Assembly: GCA_963825625.1 (NCBI GenBank) | Contig: CAWGUF010000019.1 | Span: forward strand, 354,127 to 418,126 | Direction: 5' to 3' | Length of the DNA: 64,000 nt | Origin: CAMDPA01 sp963825625 | GTDB lineage: Bacteria > Pseudomonadota > Alphaproteobacteria > Rhizobiales > Hyphomicrobiaceae | Part shown: one piece after another, positions 55,823-64,000 of the stretch | Layout: every line of letters starts with the position of its first letter | Numbering within the stretch: position 1 is the first letter of the stretch | The notes under the pieces: model-generated | Database searches by the model: none | What the model was told of the DNA's origin: nothing | Seen by the model: only the letters and a program-made list of their open reading frames with translations | Position numbers and translations under genes: made by a program

Positions 55823-57913
55823 TCATTCTGCACCCCCTTCGTAAGTGCTTGGAAACATTGAGAGCTGGTTTTCGGAGACAGCCCGACACGGGCGACCTTT
55901 CCGGGCGAGGGAACTCGCGACTTGTTCGCTGTCGAGATCTGAGGCCCGGATCTGGTGCGGCGCCTCCGGCACGATCTGGTTGCTGGTCAGGATGCCAGCG
56001 TTGATCAGCTTTCGGATCTGATGATGGCTGACGCCGAGTTTCGCGGCTGCGTCGCGCATTGTCAGCCACTGGCCATCCTTTTCGGCGGAGAGATAGCCGT
56101 GAATGCCGTTGACGCGGCGGATTGATCCGACGCGGTGTGCGGTCCAGGTCTTGCCTTGCCCGGTAGGCAGCCCCATGCGGTTCAACGAAGCGGCGATATC
56201 CTGGTCCGACCAGCGGCCCGCCATGGCGCGAATGACGGCCAAGGCCTGCTGGGGAGTGCCACAGCCATGCTCGCCGGTCTTCGGTTTTCGGACGCGCAAC
56301 TCAGAATGTTGGCCACCCTTCCAGTGGACGACGAGCACGATCTCTCCGGCTACCTCGTCGACATCGGCAACGATCTCCGTGATCAGGGCCCGCACCAGCC
56401 GCTGTCGTGTGCGCATTGTCGTTCGCGGCGACTTCCAGGCCGCAGCGAGATCATCAGCCAGTCCAGTGAAATCGGGTAGTGCATCCCCTGCGGCGGGTGC
56501 CGGCATTTCGTGGAGCCGTTGCCGGCACGCCTCGACGCGCTGCAGCGTCACTTCCCACGCCTTCTCCAGCTGCGCCGCAATCAGGCGGTTGTCGGGATCG
56601 CAAGCCGCGTAACGACGCTCGGCGAGCGAGGCATCGTACTGGGCTTGGCGCAGCTCCAGCTCGGCGATGTGGCGCCGATCCTGATCTTCCTCTTTCAGCA
56701 TGCGCTCGGCCTCGTGTGCAGCCTCGATCGCCATCGGCGCCACCGCACGCAGCATCTCTCCGGCCACGGCCATGTCGATGTGCTTGCCGGCCACCCTGAA
56801 ACAGCGCTTGCGGCCCATCTGCAGGTTTGGGCTCTCGCACCCGTAGACGGGCCGCGGATAGCGCCCAGTGTAGGCAACCTTGAGCTTGCGACCGCAACGG
56901 GCACAGCAAATGAGACCGGCGAGCAGCGCCCGGCCACCGCGTGCAGACTTCGTGTCGCCGGTCCTGCCGTAGGCGTTGCCTGCGAGGATCGACTGATTGC
57001 CCTGATACTCAGCCCAGCCGATGTAGCCTTCGTGGTGGTCCTTGATGAACACCTCCCAGGCGTCCATCGGCTTGCGGTGGCCGTAGCTCTTGCGTGCACG
57101 ACCGTCGACGATCTCGGTGCGCTTCTCGCTCTTCCCGTAGGCATAGACGCCAGCATAGAAAGGATTCTTCAGAATCGAGATGACGTTGCGATACCTGATC
57201 GGCCGCCATTCGAACGACGTCAATGTCCTGCCGTCCGATGGATAGGGAAAGTGGATATTCTCCGACGCCATCCACAGCAGCACTTGGCGGGCGCTGCCAA
57301 GCTCCCGGAACTTGGCAAAGACAAGTCTGATCACCTCCTGCAGGCGCAGGTCTGGATCGAGGCCGAGACCGGCGCGACGATCCCAGGTGTAGCCGAGCGG
57401 TATCGAGATCCTCAGCTCGCCACGCCTTGCCTTCGATCGCGCCGCTTCGTACATGCGGGAGCGAATGATACCCAGCTCGAACTCGCTGATGCTGCCCTTC
57501 ATGCCGAGCAACAGGCGATCGTTCGGCCGGCACGGATCGTACACACCATCGAGATCTATGACGCGGGCCTCGACCAAGCCGCACAGTTCGAGCAAGTGGT
57601 GCCAATCCCGGCCATTGCGCGCCAGCCGCGACGCGTCGAGGCAGAGCACTGCACCGACTTGTCCGGCGCACAGGGCTGCCACCAGACGGTCGAAGCCAGG
57701 GCGCTCGACGGCACCGCTTGCCGAACGCCCGAGATCGTCGTCGATTACTTCTACCTCTTTGAAACCCCGGCGGCGTGCAACGTCGACCAGTTCGTACTGC
57801 CGTCGTTGGCTCTCCAGGTTCGCCTGCACCTGTTGCGGCGTCGACTGGCGAACATACACGATAGCCTTGCGCTGAAGCAGGGTCGACGGGAGGAGTGCAT
57901 CAAGCGAGGTCAT
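55823..57913 (-). CDS. Large serine recombinase
   Basis: A 696-residue recombinase: catalytic domain IVYVRQSTPQQVQANLESQR (Ser), LDASRLARNGRDWHHLLELC, then the Recombinase domain (LKNPFYAGVYAYGKSEKRTE), a zinc ribbon (LICCARCGRKLKVAYTG) and a coiled coil (LELRQAQYDASLAERRYAAC). The C-terminal 150 residues contain two HTH-like segments (DIAASLNRMGLPTGQGKTW; MRDAAAKLGVSHHQIRKLIN). It would integrate or excise its own DNA. The two small genes upstream are its usual partners. Confidence 0.93.
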   Translation of the reverse strand: MTSLDALLPSTLLQRKAIVYVRQSTPQQVQANLESQRRQYELVDVARRRGFKEVEVIDDDLGRSASGAVERPGFDRLVAALCAGQVGAVLCLDASRLARNGRDWHHLLELCGLVEARVIDLDGVYDPCRPNDRLLLGMKGSISEFELGIIRSRMYEAARSKARRGELRISIPLGYTWDRRAGLGLDPDLRLQEVIRLVFAKFRELGSARQVLLWMASENIHFPYPSDGRTLTSFEWRPIRYRNVISILKNPFYAGVYAYGKSEKRTEIVDGRARKSYGHRKPMDAWEVFIKDHHEGYIGWAEYQGNQSILAGNAYGRTGDTKSARGGRALLAGLICCARCGRKLKVAYTGRYPRPVYGCESPNLQMGRKRCFRVAGKHIDMAVAGEMLRAVAPMAIEAAHEAERMLKEEDQDRRHIAELELRQAQYDASLAERRYAACDPDNRLIAAQLEKAWEVTLQRVEACRQRLHEMPAPAAGDALPDFTGLADDLAAAWKSPRTTMRTRQRLVRALITEIVADVDEVAGEIVLVVHWKGGQHSELRVRKPKTGEHGCGTPQQALAVIRAMAGRWSDQDIAASLNRMGLPTGQGKTWTAHRVGSIRRVNGIHGYLSAEKDGQWLTMRDAAAKLGVSHHQIRKLINAGILTSNQIVPEAPHQIRASDLDSEQVASSLARKGRPCRAVSENQLSMFPSTYEGGAE

Positions 57914-58118
57914 CGCCGGCCTCCCTCGTCGCGCTGCCTCTGGCCTCCAGCAGCAGTTGAGCCAGCGACTGGATTGCCGCTTGGCGCTGCGCCGCCGTCA
58001 TTCCCTGAAGCACGACGTCGTCGAGAACGAGGTCGAGCTGGCGTGGTGCTGTCAGCGGGCGAGATGGTGGTCGCGGAACAAGCTGCGTCGCTCGGGCCAG
58101 TGCTACCAACGATCCCAT
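57900..58118 (-). CDS. Small recombinase-associated protein
   Basis: A 72-residue protein ending 14 bases inside the recombinase gene. The central part, RQLDLVLDDVVLQGMTAAQR, and the end, QSLAQLLLEARGSATREAGD, look like the small protein commonly encoded before such recombinases in rhizobial-type elements. It may be an accessory or regulatory factor. Function not known to me. Confidence 0.65.
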   Translation of the reverse strand: MGSLVALARATQLVPRPPSRPLTAPRQLDLVLDDVVLQGMTAAQRQAAIQSLAQLLLEARGSATREAGDDLA

Positions 58119-58452
58119 CGTGGACCTCCTGCGTGCCGGTGTTGCCGTTCGCAGAGAGGAGCCGCGATTCGCAGGAGATCAGCAGCCGATGTAGATCACT
58201 CAACGCCGACAGCGAGACCTGAGGGGAGCCAATCTTCATCGAACCGCAACTGACGGGGTCGAGCTTCCAGGCGGCCACCTTCGTGACGACACCGGGCTCG
58301 AGCTCGACATTCGCGATCTCGCCAGAGGCTCGATGTTCGACCATGAGGCAACGCGCTCTCCGGCCATGCAGCGGATGCCAGCGGTAATGGACTACGATAT
58401 CCTGCCCGATATGGGCAGAATGACTGTGAGATTGCCGTCGGAAGAAAAGCAT
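57910..58452 (-). CDS. DUF5372-like protein, uncertain ends
   Basis: The credible part is about 58130-58400: VVHYRWHPLHGRRARCLMVE, ELEPGVVTKVAAWKLDP and SPQVSLSALSDLHRLL, similar in style to DUF5372 proteins found beside these recombinases. The 5' end overlaps an IS66 remnant on the other strand, so the native start is probably lost. The 3' end overlaps the 72-residue gene and is Arg/Ser/Ala-rich, suggesting a shifted frame. Confidence 0.45.
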   Translation of the reverse strand: MLFFRRQSHSHSAHIGQDIVVHYRWHPLHGRRARCLMVEHRASGEIANVELEPGVVTKVAAWKLDPVSCGSMKIGSPQVSLSALSDLHRLLISCESRLLSANGNTGTQEVHDGIVGSTGPSDAACSATTISPADSTTPARPRSRRRRASGNDGGAAPSGNPVAGSTAAGGQRQRDEGGRR

Positions 58453-58733
58453 GGCTCTTCAGCGATACGCTGAAGGGGGCTACAGCCTCGGCGCGGCTCT
58501 ATGGCCTCGTCGAGACGGCGAAGGCCAATGGTCTGGAGCCCTACGCCTATCTCCGCCAGGTCTTCACGCTGCTGCCGCAGGCCAAGACCCTCGAAGACAT
58601 CGAGGCCCTGCTCCCTTGGAACGTCGTGCTGCCGGCGACGCACAGCGTCGCTGCCTGAGCCCAAGCCCGTCAAGCGAAAACCAACACAGCGAAAACCAAC
58701 ACCACGCCGTCAGGTCATTTCTGGGGCGCTTAC
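58430..58733 (+). mobile_element. IS66 transposase 3' fragment and right end
   Basis: Plus-strand frame: IAVGRKAWLFSDT, KGATASARLYGLVETAKANG, PYAYLRQVFTLLPQAKTLED, IEALLPWN, stop at 58658. This is the C-terminus of an IS66 transposase. The sequence ends at about 58733 with GGGGCGCTTAC, the reverse of the GTAAGCGCCCC expected at an IS66 end. A 15-bp unit (AGCGAAAACCAACAC) is tandemly doubled just after the stop. The left part of the element is missing. Confidence 0.8.
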
Positions 58734-58914
58734 GTTGAAGTGGCGTCTTTAGCCATTTCAGCCTGTGTCCAATAGGGCGCAACCCTTGAGAAGCGGCACG
58801 GCCTGATCGAGACGCGCATGCATCACGCGACAATGAGTTGTGATGACTGGACCTCAGTCATCTTGCCAAGCTTCTTTCAGCAAGGGGCTCAACATTGGGG
58901 CGAAGGGGAGACAG

Positions 58915-59259
58915 ATGCGCATCGTGCTAATCATTGCAACGCTCGCGGTCATACCGGTCGGCTTCGCAACTGAAGCGGCGGCCGACGAGACCGGACTTGC
59001 AGGCATGCATACTTGGCGCAAGGAACGTGGCATCACCTGCTTCGCTGACCACTTCCATACTGGGACCGGCGAAGGCCGCACCAAACCGGCAGCCCGGAAA
59101 GCCGCGATCAAGGCGTGGGAAGAATTCACTGCCTGGGAGTACGGAACAGACTGGGCGTACTTCAGATACGCCGGCGGAAAGGGCGTGAACTACACCAAGG
59201 CGGCTAATGGCTGGTCAGCGTCTGTCGATGCTCGCCCTTGTAATCGCAAGCGCCGCTAG
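58915..59259 (+). CDS. Small secreted protein of unknown function
   Basis: A 114-residue protein from ATG 58915 (MRIVLIIATL), with GGGGAGAC upstream. The signal peptide ends about EAAA. The mature part is rich in Lys and aromatics (MHTWRKERGITCFADHFHTG, KAWEEFTAWEYGTDWAYFRY) and has two Cys (GITCF and ARPCN) that could pair. No family recognised. It lies between an IS66 remnant and an IS91 remnant. Confidence 0.65.
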   Translation: MRIVLIIATLAVIPVGFATEAAADETGLAGMHTWRKERGITCFADHFHTGTGEGRTKPAARKAAIKAWEEFTAWEYGTDWAYFRYAGGKGVNYTKAANGWSASVDARPCNRKRR

Positions 59260-59701
59260 CGAAACCCCTGACTTCGGACATGGCTGACCGACGCTTCCGC
59301 CTCTTCGAGATGGGGGCGCAAGATGTCGGCAAGTGTGATGGGTTTCTCGGACACCGGCCATGGTCGGGGCCGGCCTCGTGCTCGGTAGGCCGGTGTCGGA
59401 GAAGCACCAAGGCAGGAAGTCGCGCTTGCTCAGGCGGTGCAGCGCGCTCCTGGTGCCGTGCGCTGCGCTCTATGGGGATTGAGCAGCGCTGCTGCAATCT
59501 CGCGCTCGTGTGCGCCGATGAACGGGGCTCGCCGGGAGGCGATCGAAGGGTCACGAGCGCTGCGAGACTGCGTGTTTTCAGTGCTGATTGGCGCGCACGG
59601 GGTGGTAGCACGGCCCAACAATCGGACCCGACACGTGCGTAATCGTGGCCGGCGCGCGACCAGCGGGATATCGATCGGCACGGGAACGCAAGCGCAGCTG
59701 G
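59260..59701. other. Non-coding, probably 3' end of an IS91 remnant
   Basis: About 440 bases directly downstream, in minus-strand sense, of the IS91 transposase fragment. Some frames are open but have no family character. It may contain the IS91 terminus. Confidence 0.4.
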
Positions 59702-60115
59702 TCATGAGGTGTCGATCCGAAGCATCAAGATTGTCGGCGATGATCTGTGTTGCGGCATCGTGCCTGCCGCGAACCTCTCGATGACGTGCATGCGGCCGCC
59801 GCAGCAGGGGCATGGGTTCGGCAGCACGTTGGTATCGTCGCCGCTGGTGGTGATGGGCTCGGGGGTGGCTGCCGGCGGCGCGACCGCCAGCAACTGGCGC
59901 GCCCGCGCGATCGCTTCTGCACGATTGCCGTTGGCGAACAGGCCGTAGTGGCGGATGCGATGGAAGCCCTTGGGCAGCACGTGCAGCAGGAAGCGCCTGA
60001 TAAACTCGTGCGGAGGCAATGTCATCGTTTTCCAGCGCTCCGGTCCCTCGATGCGGTAATCCTTCCATCGGAACGAGATGCCGCCGTCGTCGGCTGCAAC
60101 GAGCCGGCGATTGGA
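59702..60115 (-). pseudogene. IS91-family transposase C-terminal fragment
   Basis: Minus-strand frame: SNRRLVAADDGGISFRWKDY, FIRRFLLHVLPKGFHRIRHY, ARARQLLAVAP, then a Cys motif CPCCGGRMHVIERF. It matches the last third of IS91 transposases. It ends at about 60115, exactly where the TIR gene sequence begins, so the insertion or deletion removed the TIR gene's first codons. Confidence 0.82.
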
Positions 60116-60855
60116 TGAGGCTCTCGCCCTACGCGATTGGCTCGGAAGCCAAGGCTGGAACGACGTTTTCCTCGATATCGACCCTGTGCGCGGTCTCGTC
60201 GCGGCTGATCGCTGGCAGAAGGCCCTGAACGCGGCCATTGGCCGATGCCGCGCCGTGATCTTCCTGCTCTCGCGCCACTGGCTCAACTCCAAGCATTGCA
60301 TCTCGGAGTTGGATCTTGCCGCTCATGTCGGCGCCCAATGCATCGGTATCATTATCGACAATGAGATGCCCGTCGAGCATGTACCGACAGGGCTGGGTGG
60401 TGAGCTGCAAGTCATCAACTTGACGCGCGGCGGTCCGCAGATCACGTTCACAGTGAACCCTCCGCCTGATCGCATCGGCATGACTGTCTCGTTCCCCGAG
60501 GAGGACTTGAAGGCGCTGCGTGTGGGGCTCGCTCGTCTTGGCCTCGTCGGGTTTGAGACCGAGAGTTTCCCGTGGCCACCGGCAGACGAGCCCAACCGTG
60601 CACCGTTCCGCGGTCTCGAAGCTCTCGACGTCAAAGATGCCGGCGTCTTCTTTGGCCGCGATACCGATCTCGTGCGCGCGCGCGAGCATTTGATCAGGCT
60701 CCGTGCCGAGGGCGGTCGCAAGCTTTTCGTGATCCAGGGAGCGTCGGGCTCGGGCAAGTCCAGTTTTATGCGCGCCGGCCTACTGCCGCGCCTGGAGCGT
60801 GAGGACCGGGACTTCGTTACCCTGCCGTTGATCCGCCCCGGTACAGCCGCACTAA
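60078..60855 (+). pseudogene. TIR-STAND-FGE gene, 5' part (N-terminus lost, interrupted)
   Basis: The TIR domain (from about 60116) has EALALRDWLGSQGWNDVFLD, AIGRCRAVIFLLSRHWLNS and KHCISELD; the Glu of the SKHCISE motif is the NADase catalytic residue in TIR enzymes. The first TIR strand (FISHS-type) is missing and replaced by IS91-derived codons from ATG 60078. A linker follows, then a STAND NTPase begins: FFGRDTDLVRAREHLIRLR, Walker A GASGSGKSSFMRAGLLPRL. The frame is cut at 60855 by an IS. Resumes at 62188. Confidence 0.85.
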
Positions 60856-62187
60856 GGACGCCCCGAACAATAACCGCTACGATTTAGCGATCTTCCGGGG
60901 CTTGATAGTGTAGTTCCATTCAGGATGGAACGCATCGCCGATGATGTCGAGGGCGTCCATCTCGGCATCGGGGACCTTGATGCCCTTCTCGTAGGTCCGC
61001 TCGTCGAGCACGCAGTCGATCGTCAGCCCCGCCTTGGTCGTGGTGGCGCCGATCAGCTCGATCACGGCGACACGATCCGTCAGCGGCCGGCCACGCCAGT
61101 TCTGCGTGATGTGGCAGAACATCCGGTGCTCGATCTTGTTCCACTTCGATGTGCCCGGCGGATAGTGGTGCACGTTGAGCGTCAGTGCGGTCTCGTCGGC
61201 GAGCTTTTGCAGCTCGACTTTCCACAGCCGGACACGCGCGCCGTTGGAGCCGCCGCAGTCGGCGGTGACCGTCAGCTCACGCATCTTCGGATATCGTGAG
61301 CGGCCCGTGCGAGCGAGCCAGGTGCGGATCGCCGCGACGGCGAACTCGGCCGTGTCGCTGGTGATGCCGAGGCTGACGAATCCGGTGTTGGCCGTCACGT
61401 CGTAGACGCCATAGGGAACGACCTTGCCGAGTTCCTTGTCCTCGAAGTCGTGGACGTTCACGCGACGCGGCTGGCCCTTCGGCCGATAATCGGAGCCGCC
61501 GTTCTTGTAGTTGCCGACCAGCTCCTTCTTCTTCGTATCGACGGAGATGACGGGTTGCCGTTTGGCCTGAGCGGCCACGACTTTCGCGTTGATGTGCTCG
61601 AACTGGGCGTTGCGATCGGGATGCTTCGAGCCTTCGTCCGCCTTGCGATTGTACTGGCGCGAGAAGCCGAGTTTCACGAGCTCCTTGCGCACGGTGTCGG
61701 CGCTGATCGGATGCCCCGCCTCCGTCAGGATCGCGGCCAACTTGTCCATGCTCTTGGAGACCCACAGCAGCGGGCGCATGGGATCGCCAAGCGTGGCGGG
61801 CTCGACGAGCCGCTTCAGGGCGGGGACAAGATCGGAATCAGTGGCGGCAACGGCTTTGCGACCAGCACCAGGGCGACGCACCTGCCCCTTGGCCAAGGGC
61901 TCGGCGTCGAGATCATCCTCGCCGCGATTGATCGTCGAACGCGCGAGCCCGGTGATCCGCGAAACGACCGCCAAACCGCCCCAGCCGGCGGTTCGCACTT
62001 CAGCGGCCGCGAACAGGCGCCGGCCCCGTTCGTCGAGCCTCGAGCCGACCTCGTTCCAGCGGGTGCGGATGGCATCTTCATCGATCATGCCATCCGGGCT
62101 ACAACTGTTCGCCCGGAACAGGAATCCATGCCGCCTGAGTCACACCGACGCACACAGATTGCGATTCAGCAATTGTTCGGGGTGTCC
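60856..62187 (-). mobile_element. ISAzo13-like element inside the TIR-STAND-FGE gene
   Basis: A 1,332-bp element. Its left end GGACGCCCCGAACAAT and right end ATTGTTCGGGGTGTCC are imperfect inverted repeats with one mismatch. A 3-bp duplication, TAA, flanks it (60853-60855 and 62188-62190). Removing the element and one TAA rejoins the interrupted gene in frame (R-P-G-T-A-A-L-S-G-R-T-G). Confidence 0.9.
60877..62088 (-). CDS. ISAzo13-family transposase
   Basis: A 403-residue DDE transposase: N-terminal HTH region (GLAVVSRITGLARSTINRGE), then VISVDTKKKELVG (Asp), LTVTADCGGSNG (Asp) and GTSKWNKIEHRMF (Glu). Also HYPPGTSKWN and VPYGVYDVTANTGFVSLG. Frame intact and ends intact, so it is probably mobile. 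Confidence 0.9.
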   Translation of the reverse strand: MIDEDAIRTRWNEVGSRLDERGRRLFAAAEVRTAGWGGLAVVSRITGLARSTINRGEDDLDAEPLAKGQVRRPGAGRKAVAATDSDLVPALKRLVEPATLGDPMRPLLWVSKSMDKLAAILTEAGHPISADTVRKELVKLGFSRQYNRKADEGSKHPDRNAQFEHINAKVVAAQAKRQPVISVDTKKKELVGNYKNGGSDYRPKGQPRRVNVHDFEDKELGKVVPYGVYDVTANTGFVSLGITSDTAEFAVAAIRTWLARTGRSRYPKMRELTVTADCGGSNGARVRLWKVELQKLADETALTLNVHHYPPGTSKWNKIEHRMFCHITQNWRGRPLTDRVAVIELIGATTTKAGLTIDCVLDERTYEKGIKVPDAEMDALDIIGDAFHPEWNYTIKPRKIAKS

Positions 62188-64000
62188 TAAGTGGCAGGAC
62201 CGGCCTTGCAACAGCATTGGAGCAGGCGTTCGAGAAACTGCGACAGCCCAGACCGTTTGGCGATCTGCTCGCCTTACTGGCACGCGACGAAAATGCGCTG
62301 CCGCCGCTGCTCAATGCCTTGCAGGTCCAGGCCATGGATCGGCTTGTCGGTGAAGCGAAGCCGCAAATCGAACGCCCGCCGACGGTGGTGCTCGCGATTG
62401 ATCAGGCCGAGGAGCTGTTTACGCCCGATGCCGGCCAGGAGGCGGCTAAGCTGCGGCAGCATCTTGCGGCGGCTCTGACGCGAGGGCCAGACGCGATCGC
62501 GCTCCTCACGATCAGATCAGACCGTTTCTCTCTGCTGCAGGGCGATGAACTGCTGGCAAAGCTGCTGGAACCGTTCAACCTGCCGCCGATGCCGGCAACA
62601 GTCTATCGCGACGCCATCCTGCGCCCGGCCGCGCGCCTGACGCCGCCACTGGCAATTCACGCCGCGCTTACGGATGCGCTCATCAAGGATACGGCAGCCG
62701 AAGGCGCTGATCCGCTGCCATTGCTGGCCTTCACCCTAGAGCGTCTCTACCGCGGTTACGGCAAGACCAAAGATGGCTTGGTCCCGAAGCACTATGAGGA
62801 CATTGGCGGCATCGCCGGCTCGATCAACGCGGCAATCGACGAGGCGTTCTCCAAGCCGGGTAACGAGCCGGCGATCCCAGCCGAACGACACACGCGCGAA
62901 CTGTTGCTGGAGGCGGCGTTCGTTCCGGCGCTAGTGGACATCAACCAGACGAACGGCGAGCCGGTGAGCCGCATCGCCAAGGCGCAAGAGATTTCGCCAG
63001 ACTGTCACAACCTCATTCAGCGGCTGGTGAACGCGCGGCTTCTTGTCAGCGACGAGATACCTGCCGGCGAGGAGGGAAAGCCGGTCACGACTTATCGCGT
63101 CGCCCATGAGGCGTTGTTGCGCCGATGGGACTGGCTCAAGGGTGTTCTCGACGGACGATCCGGACAGCTCAGTACAGCCCAACTCATCGAGCGTCAGGCG
63201 GAGGCGTGGGACAGGGCCAAACGGGACAAGACATGGCTGGATCTACGAGGCGATCGGCTCCGCGAGGCGCTCAGGTTCGCACGACGGGCTGATTTCAAGC
63301 GGCGGCTTACCGGTGTGCCTGCCGAATACGTCACGGCATGCCGTAGGCGGGCACTCAAGACAAAGCTGGTCATTGGCGGTGCAGTAAGTCTTGTTGCCTT
63401 GGGCGCGGTGGGCGCTGGCGCGGCCTACGTCCAGCAGTTGGCTGATCGGTCGCGGATCGTTGCGGAGGCCGAGCGTATAGCTGCGAGGGCCCGTCTGGCT
63501 GAAGGAATGATCGCCCGAACCGGTGTGCTCGATGAAGCAGCAGAGCGGGCGCTGAAACGAGGTGAGACTTTCAAGGAGTGCGACACGTGCCCCGAGATGG
63601 TCGTCGTGCCGGCCGGCGAGTTCATGATGGGCTCGCCCGAAACTGAGAAAAACCGCAACAGCGACGAGGGCCCGCAGCGGAAGGTGACGATCGCCAGATC
63701 ATTTGCGGTCGGCAAGTTCGAGGTCACATTCGCTGAGTGGGCGGCATGTGTGCTGGGTGGCGGCTGCCAGGGCAACCGGAGCCCGTCGGATCAAGGCTGG
63801 GGCAAGAGCACACGACCCGTTATTAACGTCTCATGGAACGAGGCCAGGCAGTACGTCGAATGGCTATCTGTGAGGACAGGCAAGACCTATCGGCTGCTCA
63901 CCGAGGCCGAGTGGGAATACGCCGCGCGGGCCGGAACGACGACTGCGTACTCCTGGGGCGATGACATCGGCAAGGGCAATGCCAATTGCGACGAATGCGG
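62188..64000 (+). pseudogene. TIR-STAND-FGE gene, 3' part (runs off window)
   Basis: Continues the frame cut at 60855 for about 600 codons without a stop. STAND NTPase: PTVVLAIDQAEELFTPDAGQ (Walker B), ALLTIRSDRFSLLQGDELL, TYRVAHEALLRRWDWLKGVL, which is nSTAND1-like. One membrane or hydrophobic helix follows near 63355-63430 (LVIGGAVSLVALGAVGAGAA). From about 63590 an FGE-sulfatase/SUMF1 (C-lectin-like) domain starts: MVVVPAGEFMMGSPETEK, NVSWNEARQYVEWLS and LLTEAEWEYAARAG, cut by the window edge. Confidence 0.87.

Noticed and set aside
56510..58222. 570-codon plus-strand frame over the large serine recombinase
   Set aside because: Antisense shadow of the recombinase; high-GC codon bias keeps the opposite strand open.
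1..64000. tRNA, rRNA or CRISPR arrays
   Set aside because: I saw no cloverleaf-like sequence with a TTCGA-type T-loop, no rRNA motif, and no regularly spaced repeats with unique spacers. The 15-residue repeat block is coding and has no spacers.

Overview
The window is high-GC bacterial DNA that looks alphaproteobacterial. The grounds are the TRAP-transporter catabolic operon, the lone Tad-type pilus protein, the pta-ackA pair, PPK2 and the mix of insertion sequences. I cannot name the genus. It divides into an ordered chromosomal part (about 1-14.6 kb) and a mobile-element-rich part (about 15-64 kb).

Region A (1-6.2 kb) is a catabolic locus. A divergent Asp/Glu-racemase-superfamily enzyme with arylmalonate-decarboxylase-like active-site positions faces a complete TRAP transporter (DctP, DctQ, DctM), an alpha/beta hydrolase whose nucleophile is Cys instead of Ser, and a luciferase-like flavin monooxygenase. 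The likely job is import and oxidative or hydrolytic breakdown of an organic acid.

Region B (7.2-14.6 kb) is a cell-envelope sugar locus: a small SMR-like membrane protein, an NAD-dependent epimerase, a class III aminotransferase, a HAD-UbiA fusion and a DprE1-like FAD oxidase, closed by a convergent NusG/RfaH-type gene. UbiA plus DprE1 suggests polyprenyl-phosphate-linked pentose (D-arabinose-type) synthesis.

Region C (15.0-26.7 kb) is an integrative element with a tyrosine integrase, an AlpA-like regulator, a prim-pol, a DUF927 helicase, an XRE regulator, phage-like small genes and a large SNF2-type helicase. The helicase carries about fourteen exact-period 15-residue repeats near its C-terminus. 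Several genes here have single-base frameshifts, whereas regions A and B have none.

Region D (27-64 kb) is a patchwork of IS110, IS1595 (several), IS91-like with integrase (two), IS630, IS21, IS1380, IS3, IS66 and ISAzo13-like DNA, a group II intron 3' end, a small resolvase with a WGR gene, and a large serine recombinase. Between them lie host genes, intact or broken: a TadG-like vWA protein, an MscS channel split by an IS, ackA-pta, a truncated D-lactate dehydrogenase, an outer-membrane protein, a nuclease, a 38-residue secreted peptide, a bacterial pentameric ligand-gated channel and ppk2. At the right edge is a TIR-STAND-FGE gene, a defence-like architecture. It lost its 5' end to an IS91 fragment and was then split by an ISAzo13-type IS. 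Removing that IS and one 3-bp target copy restores one open frame to the window end.

The strongest leads are the 15-residue-repeat SNF2 helicase and the TIR-STAND-FGE protein.
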